Translations under genes and position numbers: made by a program | Notes under the pieces: generated by a model | Databases searched by the model: none | What the model was told of the DNA's origin: nothing | Seen by the model: the letters and a program-made list of their open reading frames with translations, nothing else | Shown: positions 7,901 to 16,735 of the stretch, piece by piece | Numbering within the stretch: the first letter of the stretch is position 1 | Layout: every line of letters begins with the position of its first letter | Assembly: GCF_004797125.1 (NCBI RefSeq) | Contig: NZ_CP038810.1 | Coordinates: 2,418,001 to 2,482,000 of the forward strand | Origin: Flavobacterium sangjuense | Lineage (GTDB): Bacteria > Bacteroidota > Bacteroidia > Flavobacteriales > Flavobacteriaceae | Reading direction: 5' to 3' | DNA: 64,000 bases

Positions 7901-10390
7901 ATGAAACACTTTATACTATTCACACTACTTATACTAAGCATAAAAGGATTAGCGCAACAACCCGCTAAACCAAACGCAGTAGAACTATACAATCAAATTC
8001 AAAAAATAAACTTCCTTGGTTCTGTCTTATATATAGCCGCTCATCCTGATGATGAAAATACCCGATTAATTGCCTATTTGTCTAATAACGTCAAAGCGCA
8101 AACCGGCTATTTATCATTGACTCGTGGTGATGGAGGGCAAAACCTAATCGGTTCGGAACTGCGTGAACAACTTGGCGTAATCCGAACACAAGAACTTATA
8201 GAAGCCCGCAAAATTGATGGTGGTGTACAATTCTTTTCTCGTGCCAATGACTTTGGTTTCTCCAAGAATCCGGATGAAACATTGCAAATTTGGGATAAAA
8301 ATCAGGTGTTGAGTGACATTATTTGGGTCATTCGCAAATTCCAACCCGATGTAATCATTAACCGCTTTGATCATCGTTCACCCGGAACAACTCATGGTCA
8401 TCATACTTCATCTGCCATATTGAGCTATGAGGCTTTTGACAAAGTCAATGATGCGGCTGTTTTTCCAAATCAGTTACAAAACACAACCACTTGGCAACCA
8501 AAAAGGCTGTTTTTTAACACTTCATGGTGGTTTTATGGCAGCAAAGAAAAGTTTGAAGCTGCCGATAAAAGCAATTTAAGCAAACTACAAATCGGAACAT
8601 ATTACCAATCACTGGGTAAATCCAATCAGGAAATTGCGGCACTGAGTCGAAGCCGTCATCAGTCGCAAGGTTTTGGTTCTACCGGAACCCGTGGCGAAGA
8701 AGACGAATATTTGGAATTTCTAAAAGGTGATTCTCCCAAAGATAAAACCAACATTTTTGACGGAATTGACACCACCTGGAATCGTGTGAAAGGCGGAAAA
8801 GCAATAAGCGATATTCTTGGAAATGTAGAAAAGAATTTCGATTTTAAAAATCCATCAGCTTCTGTACCTGAATTGGTGAAAGCTTATGATTTAATCCAGA
8901 AATTAGATAATGAACATTGGAAACAAATCAAGTCAGAAGAAATAAAAAAGATAATCGCCGGTTGTGCTGGTTTATACCTTGAAGCCGTTACCGAAAATCA
9001 GGAAGCAACTCCGGGAAGTGCCATAAAAATAAAACTGGAAGCCATCAACAGAAGTACTGTCAAAATGAACCTGAATACAGTTCAGACATTTCCAAGTTCA
9101 ATGGCAATTCAATCCGTAACTGAATTGGCCAACAACAAATCCATTACCAGAAATATAGATGTCGAATTGCCAAATGATGAGCAATTCACTAATGCGTATT
9201 GGTTAAACCAAAAAGGAACTGAAGGCATGTATCGTGTGGACAATCAGGAAAATATTGGTAAAGCTGATGTATTGCGAAATGTCAAAGTTATTTTTATGAT
9301 TGAAATAAACGGTGTAACAATTCCGTTTGAAAGAAATGTGATTTATAAATACAACGATGATGTAAAAGGCGAAGTCTATCAACCGCTTGATATTGTTCCT
9401 GCCGTGACATCAGCATTTACTGAGAAAGTTTATATTTTCAACAGCGATAGAGATAAGACTGTTAACGTAAAAGTAAAAGCCGGTAAAGATGCTATCAATG
9501 GTAACATTAAATTGGACATACCTCAAGGCTGGGAAGTTTCCCCAACTGAAATTCCGTTTACCATTGATAAAAAAGGACAGGAAGTATTGGCCGTTTTCAG
9601 TGTTTCTCCATCTGAAGAAGCCAGTGAAATAAGTATTAAAAGCATAGTAACCGTTGACGGCAAAACATTTGACCAAAACAAAATCGACATCAATTATCCG
9701 CATATATACAAACAAATTGTGCTTAAACCTGCTGAAGCCAAAGCAATTCGTCTGAAAATTAAAACCAAAAGCGAAAAGATTGCTTATATAATGGGCGCCG
9801 GAGATGAAGTTCCGAAAAGCTTAACGCAAATGGGCTATGAAGTTGACATCATCAAACCGGATGAAATTTCAACTGAAAAGCTTGAAAACTATGATGTAGT
9901 TATGACCGGAATTCGTGCCTATAATACGGTAAACGCATTAGCATTCAAACAAATCCTTTTATTGGATTTTGTAAAAAATGGCAAAACCATGATTGTACAA
10001 TACAACACTACTGACGATTTGGTTACCAAAGACATGTCTCCTTTTCCATTAAAAATTTCACGAGACAGAGTCACCGAAGAAAATGCTGAAGTTCGATTTT
10101 TAGCTGCAAATCATAGGGTTTTAAACTATCCAAACAAAATTACTGCGGAAGATTTCAAAGGCTGGAAACAAGAACAGGGATTGTATTATCCGGGTGAATG
10201 GGATGCTGCCTTTACTCCTATTCTTTCTTCTAATGACAAAGGAGAAAAGCCAAAAAATGGTGCGCTGTTGATTGCTAAATACGGCAAAGGAAATTATGTT
10301 TACACAGGTTTAAGTTTCTTTAGAGAATTACCCGAAGGTGTTTCGGGTGCCTTTAGATTATTGGCAAACATCATCGCAATCGGAAAATAA
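7901..10390 (+). CDS. Secreted PIG-L family deacetylase
   Basis: Large LmbE/PIG-L enzyme of 829 aa, a zinc-dependent N-deacetylase of sugar substrates. I take ATG 7901 as the start because it gives a clean signal peptide (residues 1-19, ending GLAQ); the frame extends upstream to a TTG at 7877 that overlaps the promoter. The zinc motif AAHPDDEN has H48 and D50-D51, and a second zinc/active-site block THGHHTS follows near residue 165. The PIG-L domain takes up the first 300 or so residues. The rest is a beta-rich region with NEW3-like segments and a C-terminal glutamine-amidotransferase-like fold (YDVVMTGIRAYNT, GKGNYVYTGLSFFRELPEG). It is followed by a 35-aa membrane peptide and a sodium:solute symporter, which suggests processing of an extracellular amino sugar coupled to uptake. 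The substrate is unknown. Confidence 0.88.
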   Translation: MKHFILFTLLILSIKGLAQQPAKPNAVELYNQIQKINFLGSVLYIAAHPDDENTRLIAYLSNNVKAQTGYLSLTRGDGGQNLIGSELREQLGVIRTQELIEARKIDGGVQFFSRANDFGFSKNPDETLQIWDKNQVLSDIIWVIRKFQPDVIINRFDHRSPGTTHGHHTSSAILSYEAFDKVNDAAVFPNQLQNTTTWQPKRLFFNTSWWFYGSKEKFEAADKSNLSKLQIGTYYQSLGKSNQEIAALSRSRHQSQGFGSTGTRGEEDEYLEFLKGDSPKDKTNIFDGIDTTWNRVKGGKAISDILGNVEKNFDFKNPSASVPELVKAYDLIQKLDNEHWKQIKSEEIKKIIAGCAGLYLEAVTENQEATPGSAIKIKLEAINRSTVKMNLNTVQTFPSSMAIQSVTELANNKSITRNIDVELPNDEQFTNAYWLNQKGTEGMYRVDNQENIGKADVLRNVKVIFMIEINGVTIPFERNVIYKYNDDVKGEVYQPLDIVPAVTSAFTEKVYIFNSDRDKTVNVKVKAGKDAINGNIKLDIPQGWEVSPTEIPFTIDKKGQEVLAVFSVSPSEEASEISIKSIVTVDGKTFDQNKIDINYPHIYKQIVLKPAEAKAIRLKIKTKSEKIAYIMGAGDEVPKSLTQMGYEVDIIKPDEISTEKLENYDVVMTGIRAYNTVNALAFKQILLLDFVKNGKTMIVQYNTTDDLVTKDMSPFPLKISRDRVTEENAEVRFLAANHRVLNYPNKITAEDFKGWKQEQGLYYPGEWDAAFTPILSSNDKGEKPKNGALLIAKYGKGNYVYTGLSFFRELPEGVSGAFRLLANIIAIGK

Positions 10391-10393
10391 ATT

Positions 10394-10501
10394 ATGGAAA
10401 ATAAAAAAACAACCGCTTGGAAGAACAGTTACACTTGGGTTTTGGTGATTAATGCTATTTACATCATTATCTTTTTCATTCTAATGCAATTATTCTTTTA
10501 A
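10394..10501 (+). CDS. 35-aa single-span membrane peptide
   Basis: ATG at 10394 through TAA at 10499-10501. The product begins MENKKTTAWKNSY and continues into one hydrophobic span of about 22 residues (WVLVINAIYIIIFFILMQLFF) that reaches the C-terminus. It lies 3 nt after the PIG-L stop and 3 nt before the symporter start, so all three are almost certainly cotranscribed. Small membrane subunits next to SSS symporters are known in other systems (for example YhdT beside PanF), so an accessory role for the symporter is reasonable, but it is inferred from position only. It is easily missed by gene callers because of its length. Confidence 0.7.
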   Translation: MENKKTTAWKNSYTWVLVINAIYIIIFFILMQLFF

Positions 10502-10504
10502 GCC

Positions 10505-12226
10505 ATGCAACAACTCGACTGGATTGTCTTATCGGTAACGCTTTTATTTATTGTTTTCTATGGCGTATACAAAACCAAAGGAAGCAAAAATGTAGAAGAT
10601 TATATTCTTGGAAACAAAGAAACACCTTGGTGGACAGTTGGTCTTTCTGTAATGGCGACACAAGCCAGCGCGATAACGTTCCTTTCAACTCCGGGACAAG
10701 CCTATCACGACGGAATGGGATTTGTGCAATTCTATTTTGGGTTGCCAATAGCAATGGTTGTTATCTCTATGACTTTCATTCCGATTTATCACAAGCTGAA
10801 AGTATTCACCGCTTATGAATATCTCGAGCAGCGATTTGATTTAAAAACGCGTTCGTTTACTGCTATATTATTTCTTATTCAAAGAGGTTTAGGAACCGGT
10901 TTGACCATATATGCGCCATCCATTATTTTGTCCTCTATCCTGGGTTGGAATTTAACGATGCTTAATATTATCATCGGGATTTTAGTTATCATATACACTT
11001 TTGCGGGCGGAACTAAAGCCGTGAATGTTACCCAAAAACAACAGATGTTTGTCATCATGTTAGGCATGTTTGTTACTTTCTTTTTGATTTTGCATTTGTT
11101 GCCCAATGATATGACGTTTTCCAATGCAATGCACATTGCAGGTGCCAATGATAAAATGAACATTTTAGATTTCTCGTTTGACCCGGAAAACAGATATACT
11201 TTTTGGAGCGGAATAACCGGTGGATTTTTCCTGATGCTTTCTTATTTTGGAACAGATCAATCACAAGTTGGAAGGTATTTATCCGGGAAGTCAGACAGAG
11301 AAAGTCAAATGGGTTTAATCATGAATGGTTTTCTTAAAGTGCCAATGCAGTTCTTTATTTTATTGACCGGAGTAATGGTTTTTGTGTTTTTCCAATTCAA
11401 TCCTGTGCCGCTTCACTTCAATCCGGTTAATAAAACTGCGATTGAAAAATCAGAATATGCAACACAATACCATTCACTTGAAAAACAATTAGCACAATTA
11501 TCAGAAGAAAAGAAAGAGTTTAACCTTATTTATATTGACCACTTAAACCAAGGTTACGACAATAAAATCCTGAGACAAAAACTAATATCATTATCCGGAA
11601 AAGAAAAAGATCTGCATGACGAAGCCAAAGTAATCATTAGTAAAGTTGATGAAAAAGCCGAAACCAACGATAAAGATTATGTGTTTATTTATTTTATACT
11701 GCATTACTTACCTTCTGGTCTAATCGGGCTTTTGTTGGCCGTTATTCTTTCTGCTGCGATGTCTTCATCCGCTTCGGGATTAACCGCTTTGGCTTCCACC
11801 ACTGCTATTGACATCTATAAAAGAAATGTCAAAGGCGAAAAATCTGAAAAACATTTTGTGAATGCTACTAAGTCATTCACCTTACTTTGGGGAGTAATTG
11901 CGATAGGTTTTGCCTGCGTTGGCACCTTGTTTGAAAACCTAATTCAGTTGGTAAATATTGTAGGCTCTATTTTCTACGGAACCGTTTTAGGCGTATTCCT
12001 GGTTGGCTTTTATATCAAATTCGTAAAAGCCAATGCTATTTTCTACAGCGCAATTGTCAGTCAGTTTACGATATTTTTCATCTACTATTACACCATTCAT
12101 ATCTATCCAAACGGTCAGGAAAAGTTAGGTTATTTATGGCTGAATTTTATTGGTGCTTCGCTAACGGTAATTCTATCTATGCTTTCCCAATTTGTCATAA
12201 AGGGAAAACAAAAAGTAATTGCATAA
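10505..12226 (+). CDS. Sodium:solute symporter (SSS family)
   Basis: Na+-coupled transporter of 573 aa with about 13 to 14 membrane segments. Family marks are the N-terminal GNKETPWWTVGLSVMATQAS segment (SSS transporters have a Gly/Ser-rich TM1 here), the TAYEYLEQRF block after TM2, and the LAVILSAAMSSSASGLTALAS block that contains the Na+-site serines. Between about residues 318 and 390 is a soluble charged insert predicted to be helical (EKQLAQLSEEKKEF, LSGKEKDLHDEAK), unusual in length for the family. The gene starts 3 nt after the 35-aa peptide. The coupling with a PIG-L deacetylase suggests that a sugar derivative or amino sugar is transported. Confidence 0.9.
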   Translation: MQQLDWIVLSVTLLFIVFYGVYKTKGSKNVEDYILGNKETPWWTVGLSVMATQASAITFLSTPGQAYHDGMGFVQFYFGLPIAMVVISMTFIPIYHKLKVFTAYEYLEQRFDLKTRSFTAILFLIQRGLGTGLTIYAPSIILSSILGWNLTMLNIIIGILVIIYTFAGGTKAVNVTQKQQMFVIMLGMFVTFFLILHLLPNDMTFSNAMHIAGANDKMNILDFSFDPENRYTFWSGITGGFFLMLSYFGTDQSQVGRYLSGKSDRESQMGLIMNGFLKVPMQFFILLTGVMVFVFFQFNPVPLHFNPVNKTAIEKSEYATQYHSLEKQLAQLSEEKKEFNLIYIDHLNQGYDNKILRQKLISLSGKEKDLHDEAKVIISKVDEKAETNDKDYVFIYFILHYLPSGLIGLLLAVILSAAMSSSASGLTALASTTAIDIYKRNVKGEKSEKHFVNATKSFTLLWGVIAIGFACVGTLFENLIQLVNIVGSIFYGTVLGVFLVGFYIKFVKANAIFYSAIVSQFTIFFIYYYTIHIYPNGQEKLGYLWLNFIGASLTVILSMLSQFVIKGKQKVIA

Positions 12227-12258
12227 AAAAACCACGAAATCTCAAACAGAAATCGTGG
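12225..12258 (-). terminator. Minus-strand terminator after the DUF2911 gene
   Basis: CCACGA (12232-12237) pairs with TCGTGG (12253-12258), and the minus-strand T-run covers 12231-12225, reaching the stop codon of the convergent symporter gene. On the plus strand no T-run follows. Confidence 0.65.
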
Positions 12259-12281
12259 CTCAATTTATTGGAAAGGGAAAA

Positions 12282-13136
12282 CTATTTTTTACTCCATTCT
12301 TTTATGCTATCGTTATTCATTTTAACGTAATCATCATTTTTTGCTTTTGTTGCTCCGGCTAACGATAAATTTGCTGTAGCAATGGCTCCTGTCTTATCTC
12401 CAAGTTTCGCTTGGATTAATGATTTTTGACGTAAGTACCAAAACGGAGTGTCTGCACCGGCTTTGGTCATTGAAGTTGCTTTGTTTATATATTCCAGTGC
12501 CTTATTCAAATCACCATTGGATTGAAAAAGGTATTGTGCCGAAGAAAAATAATCACCAGCAGTTGGTCCTGCTAATACTTTTTCGATACTTGCCAAAGCA
12601 GCTTTTTGCGTTGGAACATCAAACTTTACAGAAACCATGGTTTTCTCCCAGGCAATATCTATCGTTGCACTGTCATTGGTTAAATTTCCAACCGAAATAG
12701 TGAATGTTTCTACAGCATTATTAAGTGCAACCGGATCAACGTTGACTAAAACACCAACTTTATTGGCATCCCAATTTTCCGGTGTTCCCCAATTGTCTGT
12801 ATCAGTATAGAAAACAACTTCCCACATATCCGCTTTTGGCGTAGTGAATATAGCATATTTTCCCTTTTTTAGCGTAGTACCATTAATTACAACATCTTCA
12901 CTAAAAGAAACTGTTGAATTGGCATTGGCACCTGTTCTCCATAGCTTACCAAAAGGAACTAAATCACCAAAAACAACTCTTCCTTTAGCACTTGGACGAG
13001 AATACTCTAATGTGACTTCAGTAAGGCCAACAATTTGTGTTAGTGTAGATTTCGGACTTGGTTGAGGCGTTTTTACCTGAGCATTAAGGACATAACTAGC
13101 AATTATGGTTGCTAAAACGAAAATAATTCTTTTCAT
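12282..13136 (-). CDS. DUF2911 domain secreted protein with C-terminal TPR-like part
   Basis: Secreted or periplasmic protein of 284 aa. Residues 1-19 are a signal peptide ending at LNAQ. Residues 25-165 are DUF2911, with the conserved TLEYSRPSAKGRVVFG and PFGKLWRTGANANST blocks and the KGKYAIFTTP strand. The C-terminal third (about 180-284) is helical and contains YLFQSNGDLNKALEYINKA, a tetratricopeptide-like repeat. Function is unknown; the family is common in Bacteroidota envelopes. It is read toward the symporter gene and shares a 130-nt divergent intergenic region with the SRPBCC gene. Confidence 0.88.
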   Translation of the reverse strand: MKRIIFVLATIIASYVLNAQVKTPQPSPKSTLTQIVGLTEVTLEYSRPSAKGRVVFGDLVPFGKLWRTGANANSTVSFSEDVVINGTTLKKGKYAIFTTPKADMWEVVFYTDTDNWGTPENWDANKVGVLVNVDPVALNNAVETFTISVGNLTNDSATIDIAWEKTMVSVKFDVPTQKAALASIEKVLAGPTAGDYFSSAQYLFQSNGDLNKALEYINKATSMTKAGADTPFWYLRQKSLIQAKLGDKTGAIATANLSLAGATKAKNDDYVKMNNDSIKEWSKK

Positions 13137-13268
13137 GGATTGATTGTTTAGAAGTTTCCCAAATTTATAAATACTATGAATGGGTATGTGTTAAGAATAA
13201 CTTAAATATTTTGTTTAATATTTTTTACGAATAACTAAACAAAACTTACTATTTTTACATAAAAAAGA

Positions 13269-13739
13269 ATGAAGATTTACACTTTACATACCAAACAGAA
13301 TTTACCAATTTCATTGGATAAGGCATGGGATTTTTTGGCAAACCCAAAGAACTTAAAAATTATAACTCCGGATTATATGGGTTTTAAAACCCTTTCGGGT
13401 GATGAAAAAGAAATGTTTGCCGGACAAATAATTCAATATATTGTAACTCCGGTTTTGGGAATTCCAATGAAATGGGTAACCGAAATTACGCATGTCGTTG
13501 ATAAAAAGTATTTTGTAGACGAACAGCGCTTCGGACCTTATGCACTTTGGCATCACAAACATTTTTTAAAAGAAATTCCGGGTGGTGTTGAAATGGAAGA
13601 CATTGTTGATTATAAAGTTCCGATGGGATTTTTGGGACAAATCGTGCATCCATTTTTGGTAAAGCCAAAACTCAAAGAAATCTTTGATTATCGAAAAGAA
13701 AAACTAATTGAACTTTTTGGAGAATATAAAGAACAATAA
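13269..13739 (+). CDS. SRPBCC family protein (START-like ligand-binding fold)
   Basis: Protein of 156 aa with the SRPBCC/CoxG-type fold (LDKAWDFLANPKNLKIITP at the N-terminus, VDYKVPMGFLGQIVHPFLVKPKLKEIFDYR at the C-terminus). The fold binds hydrophobic ligands. No signal peptide. It starts a plus-strand set with an SDR oxidoreductase (1-nt gap) and a photolyase (19-nt gap). The same order is familiar to me from flavobacterial and other Bacteroidota genomes where it is tied to light stress. No enzymatic residue can be assigned. Confidence 0.82.
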   Translation: MKIYTLHTKQNLPISLDKAWDFLANPKNLKIITPDYMGFKTLSGDEKEMFAGQIIQYIVTPVLGIPMKWVTEITHVVDKKYFVDEQRFGPYALWHHKHFLKEIPGGVEMEDIVDYKVPMGFLGQIVHPFLVKPKLKEIFDYRKEKLIELFGEYKEQ

Positions 13740-13740
13740 G

Positions 13741-14439
13741 ATGAAAAACATATTATTAATAGGCGGCTCTTATGGCATTGGTCACGAATTGGCAAAAGAA
13801 CTACAAAAAGAAAATAATGTTTTTGTAGCTTCCCGAACAAACGAAAATTTATCAAATCTAAACGTTACACATATTTCTTTCGATGCTACAACCGATACAA
13901 TTGATAGCTCTAAATTACCAGCTGTCATTGACGGTTTAGTATATTGTCCCGGAAGCATTAATTTGCGACCGTTTCGTGGGCTAAAATTAGAAACCTTTGA
14001 AAGCGATATGCAGCTTAATTTCTTTTCGATGGTAAAAGTTATTCAGAGTGTTTTACCACAACTGACTGCGGCAGAACAATCAAGTATTGTTTTATTCAGC
14101 TCGGTTGCTGTTAGAATGGGAATGCCGTTTCACACCAGCGTTGCTGCGGCAAAAGGTGCTGTCGAAGGTTTTGCCAAAGCATTAGCAGCCGAATACGCTC
14201 CAAAAATAAGAGTAAACGTAATCGCGCCATCATTGACTGACACACCATTGGCAGATAAATTTTTAAATAATGAGGAGAAAAGAGAAAAATCGGCACAACG
14301 TCATCCGTTAAAACGATTTGGTACAGCACAAGACATTTCGCAGATGGCAAATTTTCTTTTAAACGAAAAGAGTTCCTGGATTTCAGGTCAAATCTTTCAT
14401 GTAGATGGCGGAATGTCAACACTTTTAGTAAACTCATAA
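13741..14439 (+). CDS. SDR family oxidoreductase
   Basis: Short-chain dehydrogenase/reductase of 232 aa. The cofactor loop is GGSYGIGHE near residues 8-16; the LVYCPGS segment replaces the usual NNAG; the catalytic Ser is in VLFSSVAV. The usual YxxxK is not intact: the position reads HTSVAAAKGAVEGFAKALA, so the catalytic Tyr appears replaced while the Lys remains. The C-terminal GGM substrate-loop end is intact. I choose ATG 13741 over an in-frame TTG at 13708, which lies inside the preceding gene. The missing Tyr may mean altered chemistry or a non-catalytic role in the photolyase-linked set. Confidence 0.85.
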   Translation: MKNILLIGGSYGIGHELAKELQKENNVFVASRTNENLSNLNVTHISFDATTDTIDSSKLPAVIDGLVYCPGSINLRPFRGLKLETFESDMQLNFFSMVKVIQSVLPQLTAAEQSSIVLFSSVAVRMGMPFHTSVAAAKGAVEGFAKALAAEYAPKIRVNVIAPSLTDTPLADKFLNNEEKREKSAQRHPLKRFGTAQDISQMANFLLNEKSSWISGQIFHVDGGMSTLLVNS

Positions 14440-14458
14440 CTTATAATTCATAACTAAA

Positions 14459-15745
14459 ATGAACCTATTCTGGTTTCGACGCGATCTGCGGTTAGATGAT
14501 AATGTTGGCCTTTTTCACGCTTTAAACAGCGGAGAAGAAGTGCTGCCGATATTCATATTCGATGACACTATTCTTTCGCAATTACCCAAAGACGATGCGC
14601 GTGTAACCTTTATTCATCAACAGTTGGAAAATATGCAAAACCAACTCCAAGCCGTTGGCAAATCGTTAGCTGTTTTTTACGGAAAACCAATTGAAGTGTT
14701 CAGCAAACTCATTACAGAAAATCAAGTTAATATCGTTTTTACCAACCACGATTATGAACCTTATGCCCGCAAACGCGATTTAGAAATATATCATTTATTA
14801 AAAGATAATGACATCGAATTTAAAACCAGCAAAGACCAGGTCATCTTCGAAAAAAGTGAGGTCATTAAAGATGACGGAACGCCTTATGTGGTTTACACAC
14901 CCTATTCAAATAAGTGGAAAGACAACTTTAGAAAAACTAAATTAATTCATTATAAATCAGAAGCCTTACTAAATAAAATTACAGCCCACTCCTATCCCTT
15001 TTTAAGCTTAAAAAGTATTGGTTTTGAAACTTCAAAAATTAAGGTTAGGCCTTATGATATTTCCAATACTTTAATCGATAATTACGAAGCGACACGCAAC
15101 TTTCCGGCAATGAATAAAACCTCTTATCTTGGAATTTATCTACGCTTCGGAGCAGTTTCCATTCGGAAGATGGTTGCCAAAGCACTCGAAAGTAAAAACG
15201 AAACCTTTCTAAAAGAATTAATCTGGCGTGAGTTCTTTATGCAAATACTTTGGCATTTTCCTCATACAGTCAATTCAAGTTTCCGTCCAAAATATGACAA
15301 TATTATTTGGGATAATAATGAAGAATTGTTCCAAAAATGGTGCGAAGGAAAAACAGGCTATCCTTTTGTAGATGCCGGAATGCGTGAACTCAACACTACC
15401 GGGCACATGCATAATCGGGTGCGAATGATAGTGGCCAGTTTCCTTTGCAAACATTTACTAATCGACTGGCGGTGGGGTGAAACCTATTTTGCTACCAAAC
15501 TTTTAGATTACGAACAAGCCAGCAATGTTGGCAACTGGCAATGGGCAGCCGGAAGTGGTGTAGATGCAGCGCCTTATTTCAGAATCTTCAATCCAACCGA
15601 ACAAATCAAGAAGTTTGATAAAGATTTAGTCTACATCAAAAAATGGATTCCTGAATTGAATACTTTGGATTATCCAAATCCAATCGTAAATCACAAAGAA
15701 GCAAGGGAAAAATGTCTGATAAGATATAAGAAAGCCTTGGAATAA
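14459..15745 (+). CDS. Deoxyribodipyrimidine photolyase (cryptochrome/photolyase family)
   Basis: Flavoprotein of 428 aa that repairs cyclobutane pyrimidine dimers using blue light. The N-terminal antenna domain begins FWFRRDLRLDDNVGL; the C-terminal FAD domain holds LIWREFFMQILWHFP, TGYPFVDAGMRELNTTG, HNRVRMIVASFL and NWQWAAGSGVDAAPYF, all typical of class I CPD photolyases. The length is slightly below E. coli PhrB (472 aa). It follows the SDR gene by 19 nt and so probably belongs to the SRPBCC-SDR-photolyase operon. A cryptochrome-type sensory role cannot be excluded, but the repair motifs favour a photolyase. Confidence 0.93.
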   Translation: MNLFWFRRDLRLDDNVGLFHALNSGEEVLPIFIFDDTILSQLPKDDARVTFIHQQLENMQNQLQAVGKSLAVFYGKPIEVFSKLITENQVNIVFTNHDYEPYARKRDLEIYHLLKDNDIEFKTSKDQVIFEKSEVIKDDGTPYVVYTPYSNKWKDNFRKTKLIHYKSEALLNKITAHSYPFLSLKSIGFETSKIKVRPYDISNTLIDNYEATRNFPAMNKTSYLGIYLRFGAVSIRKMVAKALESKNETFLKELIWREFFMQILWHFPHTVNSSFRPKYDNIIWDNNEELFQKWCEGKTGYPFVDAGMRELNTTGHMHNRVRMIVASFLCKHLLIDWRWGETYFATKLLDYEQASNVGNWQWAAGSGVDAAPYFRIFNPTEQIKKFDKDLVYIKKWIPELNTLDYPNPIVNHKEAREKCLIRYKKALE

Positions 15746-15803
15746 TGTAACATGCTTAAGGTTGTTTCTGAATAACTTTACACTTCACTTAAAATATAAC
15801 ACG

Positions 15804-16037
15804 ATGAAAAAAATTGGATTATGCCTTGCGATGATAGCATTCTTAATGATATCGGCCTGCGATAAAAAAGTAGAAAAAACAACTGAAACTGAAACTATTG
15901 AAAACACAACAATAGTACAAGATACAGTAGTAAAAGAAGTCCCTGTTGAAGCAGAAGAAGAAGGAACATCTGTAAAAGTTAGCAATAACGGTGTTGATGT
16001 TGACAGTAAAGACGTAGATGTGGAAATCAAGAAATAA
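15804..16037 (+). CDS. Small acidic lipoprotein
   Basis: Predicted lipoprotein of 77 aa. The signal sequence of about 18 residues ends in the lipobox ISAC, followed by DKKVEKT. The mature part is Thr/Glu/Val-rich and low in complexity (repeated TETE, VVKEVPVEAEEEG, then VDVDSKDVDVEIKK), so it is probably extended or disordered. The ATG at 15804 fits the lipoprotein signal; an upstream TTG at 15762 would only add residues before it. No function is known. The gene ends just before a bidirectional terminator. Confidence 0.75.
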   Translation: MKKIGLCLAMIAFLMISACDKKVEKTTETETIENTTIVQDTVVKEVPVEAEEEGTSVKVSNNGVDVDSKDVDVEIKK

Positions 16038-16058
16038 AACTTGACATCAAATCAAAAT

Positions 16059-16082
16059 AAAAGCCAGTTCTTACTGGCTTTT
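16059..16082. terminator. Bidirectional terminator
   Basis: A perfect 10-bp stem, AAAAGCCAGT / ACTGGCTTTT with loop TCTT, lies between the lipoprotein gene (plus) and the HAD gene (minus, whose stop is inside the stem). It can serve both directions. Confidence 0.8.
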
Positions 16083-16733
16083 CATATTTGCAATCTTCTC
16101 AAAACTCAACTCCTTAAAATCAGTAATTACCATATCGGCCAAAGAGTAATCCTGCATTTTAGAATGAAAACTATCATAGCCAATGCAATAAATACCAGCA
16201 GCTTTAGCCGCCATTATGCCGTTGGTGCTGTCTTCTATGACGATACAATTTTCTACCGGTGTTTGCGCTAATTCGGCTGCTTTTAGAAAAATAGCCGGAT
16301 GTGGTTTCGACTTTGGAAAATCTTCTCCTGAAACGATATGCGTAAAATACTTGTGCAATCCAAAACGGTGGAAAATCCTATTGATAGTAATCGTTGCCGA
16401 TGACGAAGCCAAAACTAACTGAATGCCGTTGTTGTGCAAATCAGTAATCAAATCTTCTACACCATCCAACAAATACAAATCTTCTTTGTTGTCAAAGGCA
16501 TCGTTAAACAAATTGCGTTTGGTTTCAACCAAAGTGTCAACATCATCAGCCAAATTAAATTGAACCCTCAATCGCTCAAATATATTCTTAGTCGAATTGC
16601 CTATAAACGAAGCGTACAGTTCGGGAGAAACATCAATGTTGAGTTGCTTAAAATGGGCATTAAAAGCATAATTGTGCACCGGTTCAGTGTCAATAATTAC
16701 ACCATCCATATCGAAAATTACAGTTTTTATCAT
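16071..16733 (-). CDS. HAD-family phosphatase/phosphomutase (beta-phosphoglucomutase-like)
   Basis: HAD hydrolase with helical cap, 220 aa. The nucleophile loop is FDMDGVIIDTEP (D8, D10); motif II is LASSSATI; motif III/IV are GEDFPKSKPHPAIFLKAAE and CIVIEDSTNGIMAAKAAG. The sequence class includes beta-phosphoglucomutase, 2-deoxyglucose-6-phosphatase and related sugar phosphatases; the substrate is not readable. It starts 2 nt after the DUF1648 gene ends and is the last gene of the minus-strand operon tcdA-DUF1648-HAD. Confidence 0.88.
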   Translation of the reverse strand: MIKTVIFDMDGVIIDTEPVHNYAFNAHFKQLNIDVSPELYASFIGNSTKNIFERLRVQFNLADDVDTLVETKRNLFNDAFDNKEDLYLLDGVEDLITDLHNNGIQLVLASSSATITINRIFHRFGLHKYFTHIVSGEDFPKSKPHPAIFLKAAELAQTPVENCIVIEDSTNGIMAAKAAGIYCIGYDSFHSKMQDYSLADMVITDFKELSFEKIANMKSQ

Positions 16734-16735
16734 TT

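Noticed and set aside
13708..13740. Longer SDR protein from TTG 13708
   Set aside because: The extension lies within the SRPBCC gene and adds residues before the normal beta-1 strand of the SDR fold.
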